A DNA stretch of 45,746 nt from Actinomycetes bacterium (lineage in GTDB: Bacteria; Actinomycetota; Acidimicrobiia; Acidimicrobiales; Aldehydirespiratoraceae), in assembly GCA_024276495.1 (NCBI GenBank), contig JAJRXC010000015.1:1-45746 (forward strand), in the 5' to 3' direction. A program made the position numbers and the translations under genes. This document shows positions 1-8,977 of this stretch, one piece after another. The notes beneath the pieces were generated by a model. It saw only the letters and a list, made by a program, of their open reading frames with translations. It was not told the origin of the DNA and searched no databases. Every line of letters starts with the position of its first letter. Position 1 is the first letter of the stretch.

Positions 1-160
1 CGAGGAGATTCGCGACCAGTTGGCCAGCGTCATCGTCGCGACCCACGATCGCGCCGCCCTCGACCTCTTCGATCGGGTCGTCATGCTCGACGGCGGAGCC
101 GTCGTCTACGACGGCGTCCCGGCGGGCGTGCCCGCGGTCGATGGGCGAACCGGCCGATGA
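1..160 (+). CDS. ABC transporter ATP-binding protein, C-terminal end (partial)
   Basis: Only the last 52 codons are present; the reading frame enters at base 2 and stops at TGA 158-160. The peptide contains VIVATHDRAALDLFDRVV followed by VMLDGGAVVYDG. This is the typical end of an ABC ATPase: the switch (H-loop) histidine in 'ATHD', then the 'drvv.ldgG.vv..G' strand. The stop overlaps the Kup start as ATGA, so the two genes are probably co-transcribed and translationally coupled. The substrate cannot be deduced from this fragment. Confidence 0.75.
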   Translation, partial: EEIRDQLASVIVATHDRAALDLFDRVVMLDGGAVVYDGVPAGVPAVDGRTGR

Positions 161-2034
161 CCGCCCCGATCACCGCCACCGCCAAACGCCGAGCCACCCT
201 GGGCCTCGGCGCGCTCGGCGTCGTCTTCGGCGACATCGGCACCAGCCCCCTGTACGCCCTTCGCGAGTCGCTGGCCGGGGAGAACGAGCTCGCCGTCAAC
301 GAAGCCAACATCCTCGGTGTGCTGTCGCTCATCGTCTGGTCGTTGCTGATCGTCGTCACGTTGAAGTACCTCGTCGTCGTCATGCGGGCCGACAACGACG
401 GCGAGGGCGGCATCCTCGCCCTCGCCGCGCTGATCGTGAAACGGGGGGGCAACCGGCGCCGCGCGACTCTGATCATGTTGGCCCTGTTCGGAACCGCGCT
501 CCTCTACGGAGACGGGATGATCACCCCGGCGATCTCGGTACTCTCCGCCGTCGAAGGCATCGAGGTCGCCGCACCCTCGGTCCATGCCTGGGTCAAACCG
601 ATCGCCGCGGCGATCCTCATCGGCTTGTTCGCGGTGCAGCATCGGGGAACGAGCACGATCGGCCGCTTCTTCGGACCGGTGATGGTCGTCTGGTTCGGCA
701 CCCTCGCGTTGCTCGGGATTGCGGAGATGGCCGGCGAACCCGGCGTCGCCCGCGCCCTCAACCCGATCTGGGCGGTGCGTTTCTTCTCCGAGAACGGCGG
801 GCGGGGGTTTCTCGTCCTCGGCTCGGTGTTTCTCGTCGTGACCGGCGGGGAAGCGCTCTATGCCGACATGGGGCACTTCGGCCGGCGCTCGATCCAGGCG
901 GTCTGGTACGGGCTCGTCCTTCCGTCACTCGTCCTCAACTACTTCGGTCAGGGGGCGTTGCTGCTGCGGAATCCGGACGCGATCGAGAACCCGTTCTTCC
1001 TGCTCGCCCCCGACTGGTCCCACTGGCCGCTGACGGTGCTCGCCACGGCGGCGACCGTCATCGCGTCGCAGGCGCTGATCACCGGCGCGTTCTCCCTCAC
1101 CGTGCAGGCCATCCATCTGGACTACCTGCCCCGGCTCCACACCGTGCAGACATCCGACGAGAGTCGGGGGCACGTGTACGTGCCGGCCATCAACTGGTTC
1201 CTGCTGAGCGCGTGCCTGATCCTCGTGTTCGCGTTCGGCACGTCGAGCCGGCTCGCGGCGGCGTACGGTGTCGCCGTCACCATGACGATGGTGATCACGA
1301 CCCTTCTCGTCGGCCATGTCGCGTATCACCGCTGGGGGTGGTCGGCGCTCGCGACCAGCGCGCTCACCTGGCCCCTGCTGGTCGTCGACATCGCGTTCGC
1401 GAGCGCCAACGTCTTCAAGATCCCCGACGGTGGTTGGTTCCCGCTGCTCGTCGGCCTGCTCGGGTTCCTGATCTTCACGACGTGGCGAACCGGACGCGGC
1501 CTCGTTGCCGACCGACTCGAGCGAAAGGCCCTCTCGGTCGCCGACTTCGTGGCCGGTCTGGCCAACGACCCGCCGATCCGCCACCTCGGAACCGGCGTCT
1601 ACCTCCATCGCACGCCGGGTCTCGTTCCCCCGGTGCTGCTGACGAACCTGCGCTTCAACGAGAGCCTGCACGAACAGGTCGTGATCTTGTCGATCATCTC
1701 CGTCGACACGCCGACCGTGCCGGCCGCGGCAAGGGCCAAGTTCACCCATCATCCGTTGGGATTCCACGAGCTCCAGCTGCACTACGGCTACGCCGATCAG
1801 CCCCGGGTGGCAGACGACCTCGCCAAGCTGGTGGGCAGTGGCGTCTCCTTCGACGAGGAGCTCACCACCTACTTCCTCGGACGCGAACGGGTCGATGTCA
1901 CCGATCGGCCCGGTATGGCGATCTGGCGGGAACACCTGTTCGCGTTCTTGCATCGCAACGCCGCCGACCCCGCCCAGCACTTCTCGATCCCGCGAGCGCA
2001 CACCGTCGACATCGGGACCCATGTCGACATCTGA
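157..2034 (+). CDS. kup: Kup-family potassium uptake protein
   Basis: The 625-residue product has the family's usual length and architecture. GVVFGDIGTSPLYALRES lies near the N-terminus, the signature of KUP/HAK/KT transporters. About twelve hydrophobic segments run to roughly residue 440, followed by a soluble C-terminal domain ending in the family-typical 'MAIWREHLFAFLHRNA..FSIP' stretch. It should import K+ with protons across the cytoplasmic membrane. The ATG at 157 overlaps the stop of the upstream ABC ATPase. The gene ends 3 bases from the convergent ArsR-type gene, leaving no room for a separate terminator. No regulatory element such as a ydaO riboswitch is visible, because the upstream gene abuts it. 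Confidence 0.95.
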   Translation: MTAPITATAKRRATLGLGALGVVFGDIGTSPLYALRESLAGENELAVNEANILGVLSLIVWSLLIVVTLKYLVVVMRADNDGEGGILALAALIVKRGGNRRRATLIMLALFGTALLYGDGMITPAISVLSAVEGIEVAAPSVHAWVKPIAAAILIGLFAVQHRGTSTIGRFFGPVMVVWFGTLALLGIAEMAGEPGVARALNPIWAVRFFSENGGRGFLVLGSVFLVVTGGEALYADMGHFGRRSIQAVWYGLVLPSLVLNYFGQGALLLRNPDAIENPFFLLAPDWSHWPLTVLATAATVIASQALITGAFSLTVQAIHLDYLPRLHTVQTSDESRGHVYVPAINWFLLSACLILVFAFGTSSRLAAAYGVAVTMTMVITTLLVGHVAYHRWGWSALATSALTWPLLVVDIAFASANVFKIPDGGWFPLLVGLLGFLIFTTWRTGRGLVADRLERKALSVADFVAGLANDPPIRHLGTGVYLHRTPGLVPPVLLTNLRFNESLHEQVVILSIISVDTPTVPAAARAKFTHHPLGFHELQLHYGYADQPRVADDLAKLVGSGVSFDEELTTYFLGRERVDVTDRPGMAIWREHLFAFLHRNAADPAQHFSIPRAHTVDIGTHVDI

Positions 2035-2037
2035 ACC

Positions 2038-2388
2038 TCACTCGCCGGGCGGTGCGGAGTAGTCGAGCGAGTCGAGATCGGCGAGGAGCTCGTCGGTGCC
2101 GACGAGGCGGGTGATGATGATCTGCTTCGCCACGTTCAAGAGCTCGAAGATCTGGGGATCGACGACCGAATAGATCATCGAGGATCCCTGACGGTCCGCC
2201 TGCACGATGCCGGCCTTGCGCAGCACCGACAGCTGCTGGGAGAGGTGAGAGGACTCTATTCCGACGTCGGGCTGGAGCTCCGAGACCGAACGCGGCCCGG
2301 CGGCGAGAACCTCGAGAACCCTGATCCGAGCCGGATGGCCGAGGGTCTTGAAAAACTGCGCCTTCAGCTCGTAGACCGGCTTCGTCAA
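2038..2388 (-). CDS. ArsR-family winged-helix transcriptional regulator
   Basis: The product is about 116 residues and is a compact ArsR/SmtB winged helix: FFKTLGHPARIRVLEVLAAGPRSVSEL, then the recognition helix SSHLSQQLSVLRKAGIV and the wing RQGSSMIYSV. No obvious metal-binding Cys motif (such as ELCVCD) is present in helix 3, so it may sense something other than a thiophilic metal, possibly redox state or a protein partner. I chose the TTG at 2386-2388 because AGGGGG precedes it by about five bases. An in-frame TTG at 2421 would add 11 residues. It lies 52 bases after the cytochrome c gene on the same strand and may be the last gene of that redox operon and its regulator (inference). Confidence 0.85.
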   Translation of the reverse strand: MTKPVYELKAQFFKTLGHPARIRVLEVLAAGPRSVSELQPDVGIESSHLSQQLSVLRKAGIVQADRQGSSMIYSVVDPQIFELLNVAKQIIITRLVGTDELLADLDSLDYSAPPGE

Positions 2389-2440
2389 ATGTGCCCCCTG
2401 CTCATTCCGACAGGTTACCAAATCGTCAGGTTCGCCCTCT

Positions 2441-3418
2441 TCAGTCGGTGGACTGTGCTTCGAGGAAGGCGAAGATCGTCTCGATGTCCTCGTCGCTGAG
2501 CTCCGCCTCGTCGAACGCCGGCATGCCCCGCGGGCCCTCCCGGACCTCCTCGATCAGGCGATTGGCGGAACGCACACCGTCCTCACCGATGATCGGGCCG
2601 CCGACCACGGCCCCACCTCCCTGCACACCATGACAGCTCGCGCAACCGGACTGCACGAAGAGCTGCTGCCCGTCGAGGACGACGGACGGATCCCGAGATC
2701 CCAGTCCGAGCCCCAGATAGTCGCTGTCGACCCCGATCTCCGCCCTCGGCACCCGATCGAAGTCTCCGGTGGGATCGAGGTTGGCGTGCGACTGGGGCTT
2801 GGTGACCACGACGATGAGCATCCCCAACGCGGTGAAGGTCACGAAGGCCACCATGATCCGGGGGATCGCCCGGGCCGGACCCGCGGGCAGGTCCGAGGTA
2901 CGACCGATGCGGCCCACCCACACCGTCGCCATGATGATGAGCACCCAGACGGCACCGAGCACGACGACGATCCACCAGACACCGAAGATCGGGAGGTCCG
3001 CGCCGGCGTCGCTACGCACCTGCTGGGGCCCGTCGACGACGGTCATCGTGAACTCGAAGTTCTCCTGACCATCCGGGCCGCGGTACTGGACCCGCATCCG
3101 TTCGGCGTCGAGGGTCCGTTGCCGGTAGTCGAACGTGACGACCCCGTTCTCGTCGGTCACACCGGCGGCGACGACGATCCAGCCCGACTCTCCCGCCACC
3201 CGGCCGAGAAAGGCGAGCGCGACGTCGCCATCGACCACGGCCTCGCCTCCATCGCTGACCGTCACGGTCACCTCGACCTCGTCACCGACCATCACCACGG
3301 TCGGATTGTCGATCTCGACCTCTGCCGCCCCCGCCGGACGGGCGGCCGGCACCACGAGAACGCCGACGAGCGAGACGGCCGCGATCCGCCCGACACGCGA
3401 GATCCGTGACCGGCTCAT
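2441..3418 (-). CDS. Membrane-anchored monohaem cytochrome c
   Basis: The product has 325 residues. A signal peptide (residues 1-31, ending near AGA-A) is followed by a beta-rich, Ig-like extracytoplasmic domain (about 33-130). Two membrane helices follow (about 146-168 and 188-207), then a C-terminal class I cytochrome c domain. The haem motif CASCH is at residues 259-263 (bases 2630-2644), and the likely axial Met is in RGMPAF. Its start overlaps the stop of the NrfD-like gene (ATGA), so it is very probably a subunit or electron acceptor of the same complex. Inferred role: pass electrons between the quinone-reactive NrfD/ferredoxin module and soluble or surface cytochromes. The N-terminal Ig-like domain with two helices before the haem is not a standard family layout that I recognise. 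Confidence 0.85.
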   Translation of the reverse strand: MSRSRISRVGRIAAVSLVGVLVVPAARPAGAAEVEIDNPTVVMVGDEVEVTVTVSDGGEAVVDGDVALAFLGRVAGESGWIVVAAGVTDENGVVTFDYRQRTLDAERMRVQYRGPDGQENFEFTMTVVDGPQQVRSDAGADLPIFGVWWIVVVLGAVWVLIIMATVWVGRIGRTSDLPAGPARAIPRIMVAFVTFTALGMLIVVVTKPQSHANLDPTGDFDRVPRAEIGVDSDYLGLGLGSRDPSVVLDGQQLFVQSGCASCHGVQGGGAVVGGPIIGEDGVRSANRLIEEVREGPRGMPAFDEAELSDEDIETIFAFLEAQSTD

Positions 3419-4755
3419 GTCACCAACTCCGGGACCCGTTCCGCCTCCGCCTCACGGGCCCGCTCGGCTCGTTCCTCGGTCATCTCCCACACCGCGAGGA
3501 TCGGGAAGAAGCGGGCGAACAACGTGAGGAGCAGCATGAAGCCGGCGAACCCGGACGCGAGGATCGACCACTCGACCCAGGTCGGCGAGTACGACGACGG
3601 CTCGTAGTCCATGATCGGAACCCGGAGACCGGCCACGACGATGAAGTAGCGCTCGATGAACATCGCGATGTCGACGAACACCGCGGCGACGACGATGCCG
3701 CCGATCGTGCGACTCGGTTTGAACGCCACCAACAAGATGGGCAGGACCAGGCCACCGAAGAAGTAGAACCAGTACATCGAGGCGAAATCCCGAGCGAAGA
3801 GCTGCTCGAACGCGAACCGGTCCTCCTCGGCCATCTTGAATCCCTTGGTGATGTACTCCGACGCGTTGCCGTAGATCATCACCAGCGACATCGACACGAG
3901 GATGTAGCCGAGATAGGTGAAGTGCAGGCGGGTGATGTACTCCTCGAGGTGGTACACGCGTCGCATCACCGCGAGCACCACGATCAACGTGGCGACACCG
4001 GAGTAGATCGCACCGGCGACGAAGAAGAAGCCGAAGATCGTGCTGTTCCAACTGACCCGAAGCGTCATCGCGAAGATCCACGAGACGACCGTGTGCACCG
4101 ACACGGCGATCGGGATGATCAGCACCATCAAGATGCCGATCGAACGGGAGAGGGCCTCGCGCTGCGTCCGGTTGTCGTTCCAGCCGATCGCCAGGGTCCG
4201 GTAGACCCACAACTGGAACCGGCTGACCTGATCGGTGAGTTGATCCCGGAACATGGCCAGATCCGGGATCATCGGCACGTACAGGTAGACGACGCTGGCC
4301 GTGAGATAGATCGTTATCGCCATCATGTCCCACATAAGCGGCGACTGCCAGTTGCCGTTCAGCCAGAACTGGTAGAGCCGCTCGGGCCGACCCATGTCGA
4401 CGATGACGAACAGCGCGCCGCTGACGAGCGCGACCACGGTGATCGACTCGGCGATCCGGGTGACCGGGCTCCGCCACCCTGCGTTGGCGACGCGCAGGAT
4501 CGCCGAGATCAACGTTCCGGCGTGGCTGATGCCGATGAAGAACACGAACGCGGTGATGTACAGCCCCCATGAGATCCGGTCACGCATGTCGGTCACGTAG
4601 AGGCCGTTCTTCCACTGATACGCGTAGGCGACGAACCCCCACGCGATGACGAGGCCGAGCCCGGCGAGCCACGCGACGTACAGGCGCCCGGAGGTGCGGG
4701 TCGCCGCGAGGGTGCGTTCCCGGAGGGTCTCCTCCCAGCTGGTCACCGTCTCCAT
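3415..4755 (-). CDS. NrfD/PsrC-family integral membrane subunit
   Basis: The product has 446 residues and about ten hydrophobic helices. It resembles the NrfD/PsrC family, quinone-interacting subunits of polysulfide, tetrathionate and nitrite reductases and of alternative complex III. Family-like stretches include WGLYITAFVFFIGISHAG early on and AFKPSRTIGGIVVAAVFVDIAMFIERYFIVV late. Its start overlaps the end of the ferredoxin gene by 13 bases, and its stop overlaps the cytochrome c start by four. This fixes a ferredoxin-NrfD-cytochrome c unit. Expected role: exchange electrons between menaquinone and the extracytoplasmic iron-sulfur subunit. Direction and substrate are unknown because no catalytic subunit is encoded nearby. 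Confidence 0.88.
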   Translation of the reverse strand: METVTSWEETLRERTLAATRTSGRLYVAWLAGLGLVIAWGFVAYAYQWKNGLYVTDMRDRISWGLYITAFVFFIGISHAGTLISAILRVANAGWRSPVTRIAESITVVALVSGALFVIVDMGRPERLYQFWLNGNWQSPLMWDMMAITIYLTASVVYLYVPMIPDLAMFRDQLTDQVSRFQLWVYRTLAIGWNDNRTQREALSRSIGILMVLIIPIAVSVHTVVSWIFAMTLRVSWNSTIFGFFFVAGAIYSGVATLIVVLAVMRRVYHLEEYITRLHFTYLGYILVSMSLVMIYGNASEYITKGFKMAEEDRFAFEQLFARDFASMYWFYFFGGLVLPILLVAFKPSRTIGGIVVAAVFVDIAMFIERYFIVVAGLRVPIMDYEPSSYSPTWVEWSILASGFAGFMLLLTLFARFFPILAVWEMTEERAERAREAEAERVPELVT

Positions 4756-5816
4756 GTCACGGCCCCCTTCACTCGCTCGATCCAGGGCCAGCGGGTCGGG
4801 AGCCGGCCCTCGTCGTGAGGATCGCGGCCGACGTCCTCGCCGTGGCCGGGGATGTAGAAGACCCTCGGCTGCGTGCCGAGATCCTCCTTCAGGCGGAAGC
4901 TGTTGTTCTCCGTCGTGAAGTCACTGAACGAGACGACATCGCGGCCGTTCGTCGCGACGTCCTCCTCGAGATCGCCGTAGTAGATCGCGTCGTTCGGGCA
5001 CGCCTGGGCGCAGTACGGAAGCGTTCCGGCCCGGGCCATCTCCGGGCAGAAGTCGCACTTCATGACCGTGCCCTTGCGAGCCGGAACCTGATGTTCGGCG
5101 GAGTAGTCCGCCAACACGGCCTCCGGCGGCACCGGCGGATCGCCCCAATTGAAGAAGCGCCGGTCGTAGGGGCACGCCGCCATGCACATCCGACAGCCGA
5201 TGCACCGATCCTGATCGATGAGGACGGTGCCCTCTGCCGTCGAGTAGGTCGCGGTGACGGGACACACGTTGACGCACGGCGGGTTCTGGCACTGTTGACA
5301 AGGGGCGGGGATGAACTGGGTTCCCCCGCCTTCCATCTCCGATTCGTAGATCTGGATCCACTCCATCGGTTCGGGTGCGAAGTGTCCCTCGATGCAAGCG
5401 AGGGTGCACTGCGGCGCGGTCCCCTGGCTCTGGCAGCCGTCGCACTTGCGAAGGTCGATGATCATGCCCCACTGTCGGGTCCGGCCGGAGGGCCCGGTCG
5501 CGGCACCCGCTTCTGCCTTCCAGCTGTCGATGAGCGTCGGCCCGCCGACCGCCACCGGCACGGCGAGGCCGGCCCCGCCCACGCCGAGGCGCTTGATCGC
5601 CTCCCGCCGCGAGACACCCCGCGGCGAGATCTCGACGGTGGTCGAGGTCGGTTCGGGCGACTCACCCCGAAAGCTCCGGCGCAAACGGACCGGGACGGCG
5701 ACGAACGCGGCGACCACCACGAGGAGCAGCGCGGGGACCGGCCCGGCGACGAAGGAGACGAGCAGCGTCACCAGCGCCAGTGCGACGGTGACCTCGAGTG
5801 GATGTGTCCTCTTCAT
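4743..5816 (-). CDS. Four-[4Fe-4S] ferredoxin subunit with internal Tat motif
   Basis: The product has 357 residues from the ATG at 5814-5816. Its C-terminal half is a DmsB/PsrB/TtrB-type ferredoxin with four cysteine groups: CDGCQSQ..QCTLAC (from residue 125), CQQCQNPPCVNVC, CIGCRMCMAAC and CDFCPEM..YCAQAC. That is sixteen cysteines, enough for four clusters. The N-terminus is odd. Two hydrophobic stretches (about residues 9-46) precede a twin-arginine-like motif, SRREAIKRLGVGG (RR at 70-71), and a second hydrophobic segment. This suggests Tat export with an extra N-terminal anchor. It should wire an NrfD-type quinone site to a partner on the outside of the membrane. An upstream in-frame extension to 5972 overlaps the EB_dh-like gene in another frame and was rejected. 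Confidence 0.9.
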   Translation of the reverse strand: MKRTHPLEVTVALALVTLLVSFVAGPVPALLLVVVAAFVAVPVRLRRSFRGESPEPTSTTVEISPRGVSRREAIKRLGVGGAGLAVPVAVGGPTLIDSWKAEAGAATGPSGRTRQWGMIIDLRKCDGCQSQGTAPQCTLACIEGHFAPEPMEWIQIYESEMEGGGTQFIPAPCQQCQNPPCVNVCPVTATYSTAEGTVLIDQDRCIGCRMCMAACPYDRRFFNWGDPPVPPEAVLADYSAEHQVPARKGTVMKCDFCPEMARAGTLPYCAQACPNDAIYYGDLEEDVATNGRDVVSFSDFTTENNSFRLKEDLGTQPRVFYIPGHGEDVGRDPHDEGRLPTRWPWIERVKGAVTWRR

Positions 5817-5859
5817 GACGGTGCTTTCACGACCTGGTCGGTCCTTGCTCGTTCGACGG

Positions 5860-6780
5860 TCAGACGAAGCTGATCGTGATCCAACCCTGGTTGCCGCTCT
5901 GGACGTGGTCCTCGTCCTCCCAGCCGTCGGGACCCGAGTCGGCGTCCCAGTAGGCGATGGCGAGCCGGGCATCCGAGCCGACCTCGAACTGGGCGTCGGT
6001 GCTGTCGCCGGTGACGAGCGGACGACGCATCTCGAAGGTCCACGTGCCGTCGGCTCCGGCGGTGGCGTCCGAGTGGGTCCAGACGCCGAGCAGGCTGTTC
6101 TCGGCGCCGTCGGCGTTGTCGTCCTCGCGATCCTCGGTGGTCATCGCGTACTCGTCGTCGAAGTTGCAGCCGGAGTCGTTTCCGGGGTCCTTGCCCTCAC
6201 CGGGGCCCGCAACCGCACCGCCGCTGTCGACGCCGGCCTCGCACTCGAGCTCCCAGTGCCAGATGTCCACCAGGCCGAGGCTCGTCTCACGATCCTCGTC
6301 GGTCGCTCCCATCGCCTCACCGGCACCGGGTTCGATCGCCCACTGGATCGCCGCCGCGGCCGACAGATGGGCGTCGTCCGCCGACCAGTCGTAGTCGTCG
6401 TCGACCTGGAGGAGCACATAGACGAACTCGTCGTCATGGGCTGCTTTCAGCGTCGCGTCCTTGGGGGCGTAGCGTTCGTCGGTGATCGGGTACAAGGTCA
6501 GGTCGAGGCCTTCGATGTCGGCCCAGTCGGTCGCGTCGCCGTCGACCTCGATGGTCGCGGCCACCGCGTCGAGCGTGCGACCCTCGTCCGAGTACGCCGG
6601 TCCGAGCTCCCCTTCGTCGGGGGGCGTGGTCGCCGCGGGCGCCGCGGTGTCGTCCGGGGACGAGACCGGCGTGGTCGCCTCCGGCGTGGCGGTCTCCGAC
6701 GACGTCGTGTCGTCGCTCCCGCAGGCGGCAGCGACGAGCGCCACCGCGAAGATGATGGTGAACAGCCGCGAAAGGGCCAT
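5860..6780 (-). CDS. EB_dh-like (ethylbenzene dehydrogenase gamma-type) haem-binding lipoprotein, copy 1
   Basis: The product has 306 residues from the ATG at 6778-6780, preceded by GGAGGG. A lipobox (VALVAAACGSDD) indicates a lipoprotein, followed by a Thr/Pro/Ala-rich linker. The domain from about residue 80 resembles the haem-b gamma subunits of type II DMSO-reductase enzymes (ethylbenzene, selenate, chlorate and DMS dehydrogenases). It has a 'DGDATDWADIEGLDLTL' opening, 'DEFVYVLLQVDDDYDW' strands, an 'LVDIWHWELEC' segment and a final 'ARLAIAYWDADSGPDGWEDEDH' strand. Two cysteines (LECEAG and GCNFDDE) may form a disulfide. It is the first gene of the ferredoxin/NrfD/cytochrome operon, 43 bases upstream of the ferredoxin start. 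A close paralogue lies at 10380-11276. Haem binding is inferred from the family. Confidence 0.8.
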   Translation of the reverse strand: MALSRLFTIIFAVALVAAACGSDDTTSSETATPEATTPVSSPDDTAAPAATTPPDEGELGPAYSDEGRTLDAVAATIEVDGDATDWADIEGLDLTLYPITDERYAPKDATLKAAHDDEFVYVLLQVDDDYDWSADDAHLSAAAAIQWAIEPGAGEAMGATDEDRETSLGLVDIWHWELECEAGVDSGGAVAGPGEGKDPGNDSGCNFDDEYAMTTEDREDDNADGAENSLLGVWTHSDATAGADGTWTFEMRRPLVTGDSTDAQFEVGSDARLAIAYWDADSGPDGWEDEDHVQSGNQGWITISFV

Positions 6781-7039
6781 GACAATCCCTCCGTCTCGTT
6801 TCGAGCTGTGGGCATCAGCACCCAACGAACAGCTCGCTGAGTGAACTGTAGGAACCGACGACGGAGTCGGCCCAGGGACCTTCGACCCCTTGTGGCGACG
6901 CGTTCGGCGCGCGGCGACGGGTGACGGAGCTCGGGACGTATGGCCCTTCCGGGCGAACGTGGCTCGTTGCTACGTTGGGAACGCACTGGAAATGCGGAGC
7001 AACGGAAGTCCCGAGATGCGTCGAATACGGAGGGCATCG
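6781..7039. promoter_or_regulatory. Divergent intergenic region between the two redox operons
   Basis: These 259 bases separate the start of the minus-strand EB_dh-like lipoprotein from the start of the plus-strand multihaem cytochrome. They must hold both promoters. I see no convincing -35/-10 pair; TACGTT within 'GCTACGTTGGG' near 6970-6980 is the best -10-like hexamer for the plus strand. No coding potential is convincing here: an upstream in-frame extension of the cytochrome has no signal-peptide character. Confidence 0.45.
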
Positions 7040-8962
7040 ATGGAGGAGACTTCGACCGACGCGCCCCCGAGGCGGTGGTCGAGGGCCGTTGTCGGCCTCC
7101 TCACGGTGATGGCGCTCGCCTACGGCATCAGCTTCGCGGCGAGCGCGCTCGCCTCCAGCGGTGGGATCAGCGGGCACACCGGCGACCCCGCCGTGAGCGC
7201 GGGGGCGACCTGCGCGAGCTGCCACACCGGAGGGGTCGTTCCGGCCGTGTCGCTCACGGGACCGCCGACGGTCACCGTCGGGTCCCAATCCCGCTACACG
7301 CTGACGATCACCGGTGGCCAAGCGGCCGGCGGCGGCTTCGGCGTGTCGGCCACGGCGGGATCGCTGGTGTCGACCGCAGGTGACACCCGACTTCTCGCCG
7401 GTCAGATCGTCCAGCAGAGCACGAAACCCGCGGACCCGTCGGGAGCCGTGTCGTGGACGTTCGACTGGACCGCGCCGGCGTCGCCGGGATCCGTCACCCT
7501 CTACGCGTCGGGCAACTCGGTGAACATGGACGGGGGACCGGGGGGCGACGCGTCGGCCGAGACCTCACTCGCGATCGTCGTGAACCCGATCCCGAACGCC
7601 GATCCGGTCGCGGTGATCGGCGGGCCCTACGCCGGAGTCGTCCAGGAGGGAATCAGCTTCGACGGCACCGGCTCTCGCGACCCGGACGGCACGATCACCA
7701 GCTACCGGTGGGATTTCGGCGACGGCAGCCCGGTGGTGGATTTCGGCACCGCGGGCGCACGTCTGCAGCACAGCTACGCCGCGACCGGGACCTACACGGT
7801 GACCCTCACCGTCGTCGACGACACCGGCGCCACCACCGGCGCCACGACATCTGTCACCGTCACCTCGGGCACGCCGCCGCCACCCCCCACCATTCCACCG
7901 ACGACGACCGTCGCGCCCACGACCACGAATCCGCCGACGACCACCGCTCCCCCGCCGACCACCGCCGCCGCGAACGTCGACGGCCGGGCCGTCTACGCCA
8001 CATCGTGTGCGAGCTGTCACGGCCCGAGCGGGCAGGGAGGTGCCGGGCCGTCACTGGTGACATCGACATCATCGCGATCCGTGATCCGATCGATCATCAC
8101 GGCCGGACAGGGCACGATGCCCGGCTTCGGCGCGGTGCTGTCGGCCGAGGAGATCGCCGCCGTCGCGGCGGTGACCGCATCGATGCAGTCGAGCACCGCA
8201 CCGGCCGCCACGACCACCACCCTGGCCCCGGCGGCGACCGGCGCCGACATCTACGCGTCGAGCTGCGCGAGCTGTCACGGCGCCGCCGGAGAGGGTGGCG
8301 TCGGGCCGTCGCTGATCGACGCCCCGCTCGCCCGCGCCGTGGTCGGTTCGATCACCGCCAACGGCTCCGGCACCATGCCCGCGTTCGGTGACCGTCTCAC
8401 CGCCTCGCAGATCGACCTGGTGAGCGCCTATGTCGAGTCGCTCGCACCCACCGACATCGACGCCGGAACGGCCGACCCTGCCGACGGCACCGAGCCCTCC
8501 GTCATCGCGGACCCGGGCGCGACGCTCTACGCCGCGAACTGCGCGTCGTGCCATGGCGCGAATGGCGCGGGCGGAAGTGCCGAGCCCCTCGACCGTTTCT
8601 TCGAGCGGGACGACCTCGTCGGTCTCATCAACCGCGGACCGGGCGACATGCCGGCGTTCGCGGAGTTGTTGAGCGAGGCCGACATCGAGTTGATCGCCGA
8701 CCACGTCGCCCGCTTCGCGGACGCGCCCGAGGTCGACGTCGAAGTGGCGGGGCGCAGCGAAGTCGCGGCTCCTCGGGGACCGGCTCCCCAGAGCCGGGAG
8801 CTGATCGAGCGGCTCGACCGGGTCCCGGCGACCACCGGGACCGATGACCGTCCGGGATTCCCGACGCTCCTCGCCCTGGGAATGGCGCTGGTGACGGTTG
8901 TTCTCGCCGGCGCCGTGATCCGACGAGTCGGCCCCTCCACGACCCCACTTCGCAACGAGTAG
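7040..8962 (+). CDS. Tetrahaem c-type cytochrome with choice-of-anchor-V-like and PKD domains
   Basis: The product has 640 residues from the ATG at 7040-7042, which follows GGAGGG by five bases. Order of parts: an N-terminal signal/anchor helix (AVVGLLTVMALAYGISFAAS); a first haem motif CASCHTGG (bases 7211-7225) opening a beta-rich domain that resembles the 'choice-of-anchor V' family; a PKD domain (DPDGTITSYRWDFGDGSPV..YTVTLTVVDD); a Pro/Thr linker; three class I cytochrome c domains with CXXCH at 8006-8020, 8264-8278 and 8540-8554, each with a GTMP or GDMP axial-Met stretch; and a C-terminal membrane helix (LLALGMALVTVVLAGAVI). The chain should lie outside the membrane, tethered at one or both ends. 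It is a good candidate for carrying electrons through the cell wall, transcribed divergently from the NrfD operon. Confidence 0.88.
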   Translation: MEETSTDAPPRRWSRAVVGLLTVMALAYGISFAASALASSGGISGHTGDPAVSAGATCASCHTGGVVPAVSLTGPPTVTVGSQSRYTLTITGGQAAGGGFGVSATAGSLVSTAGDTRLLAGQIVQQSTKPADPSGAVSWTFDWTAPASPGSVTLYASGNSVNMDGGPGGDASAETSLAIVVNPIPNADPVAVIGGPYAGVVQEGISFDGTGSRDPDGTITSYRWDFGDGSPVVDFGTAGARLQHSYAATGTYTVTLTVVDDTGATTGATTSVTVTSGTPPPPPTIPPTTTVAPTTTNPPTTTAPPPTTAAANVDGRAVYATSCASCHGPSGQGGAGPSLVTSTSSRSVIRSIITAGQGTMPGFGAVLSAEEIAAVAAVTASMQSSTAPAATTTTLAPAATGADIYASSCASCHGAAGEGGVGPSLIDAPLARAVVGSITANGSGTMPAFGDRLTASQIDLVSAYVESLAPTDIDAGTADPADGTEPSVIADPGATLYAANCASCHGANGAGGSAEPLDRFFERDDLVGLINRGPGDMPAFAELLSEADIELIADHVARFADAPEVDVEVAGRSEVAAPRGPAPQSRELIERLDRVPATTGTDDRPGFPTLLALGMALVTVVLAGAVIRRVGPSTTPLRNE

Positions 8963-8977
8963 GAAAGGCAACAGGCG

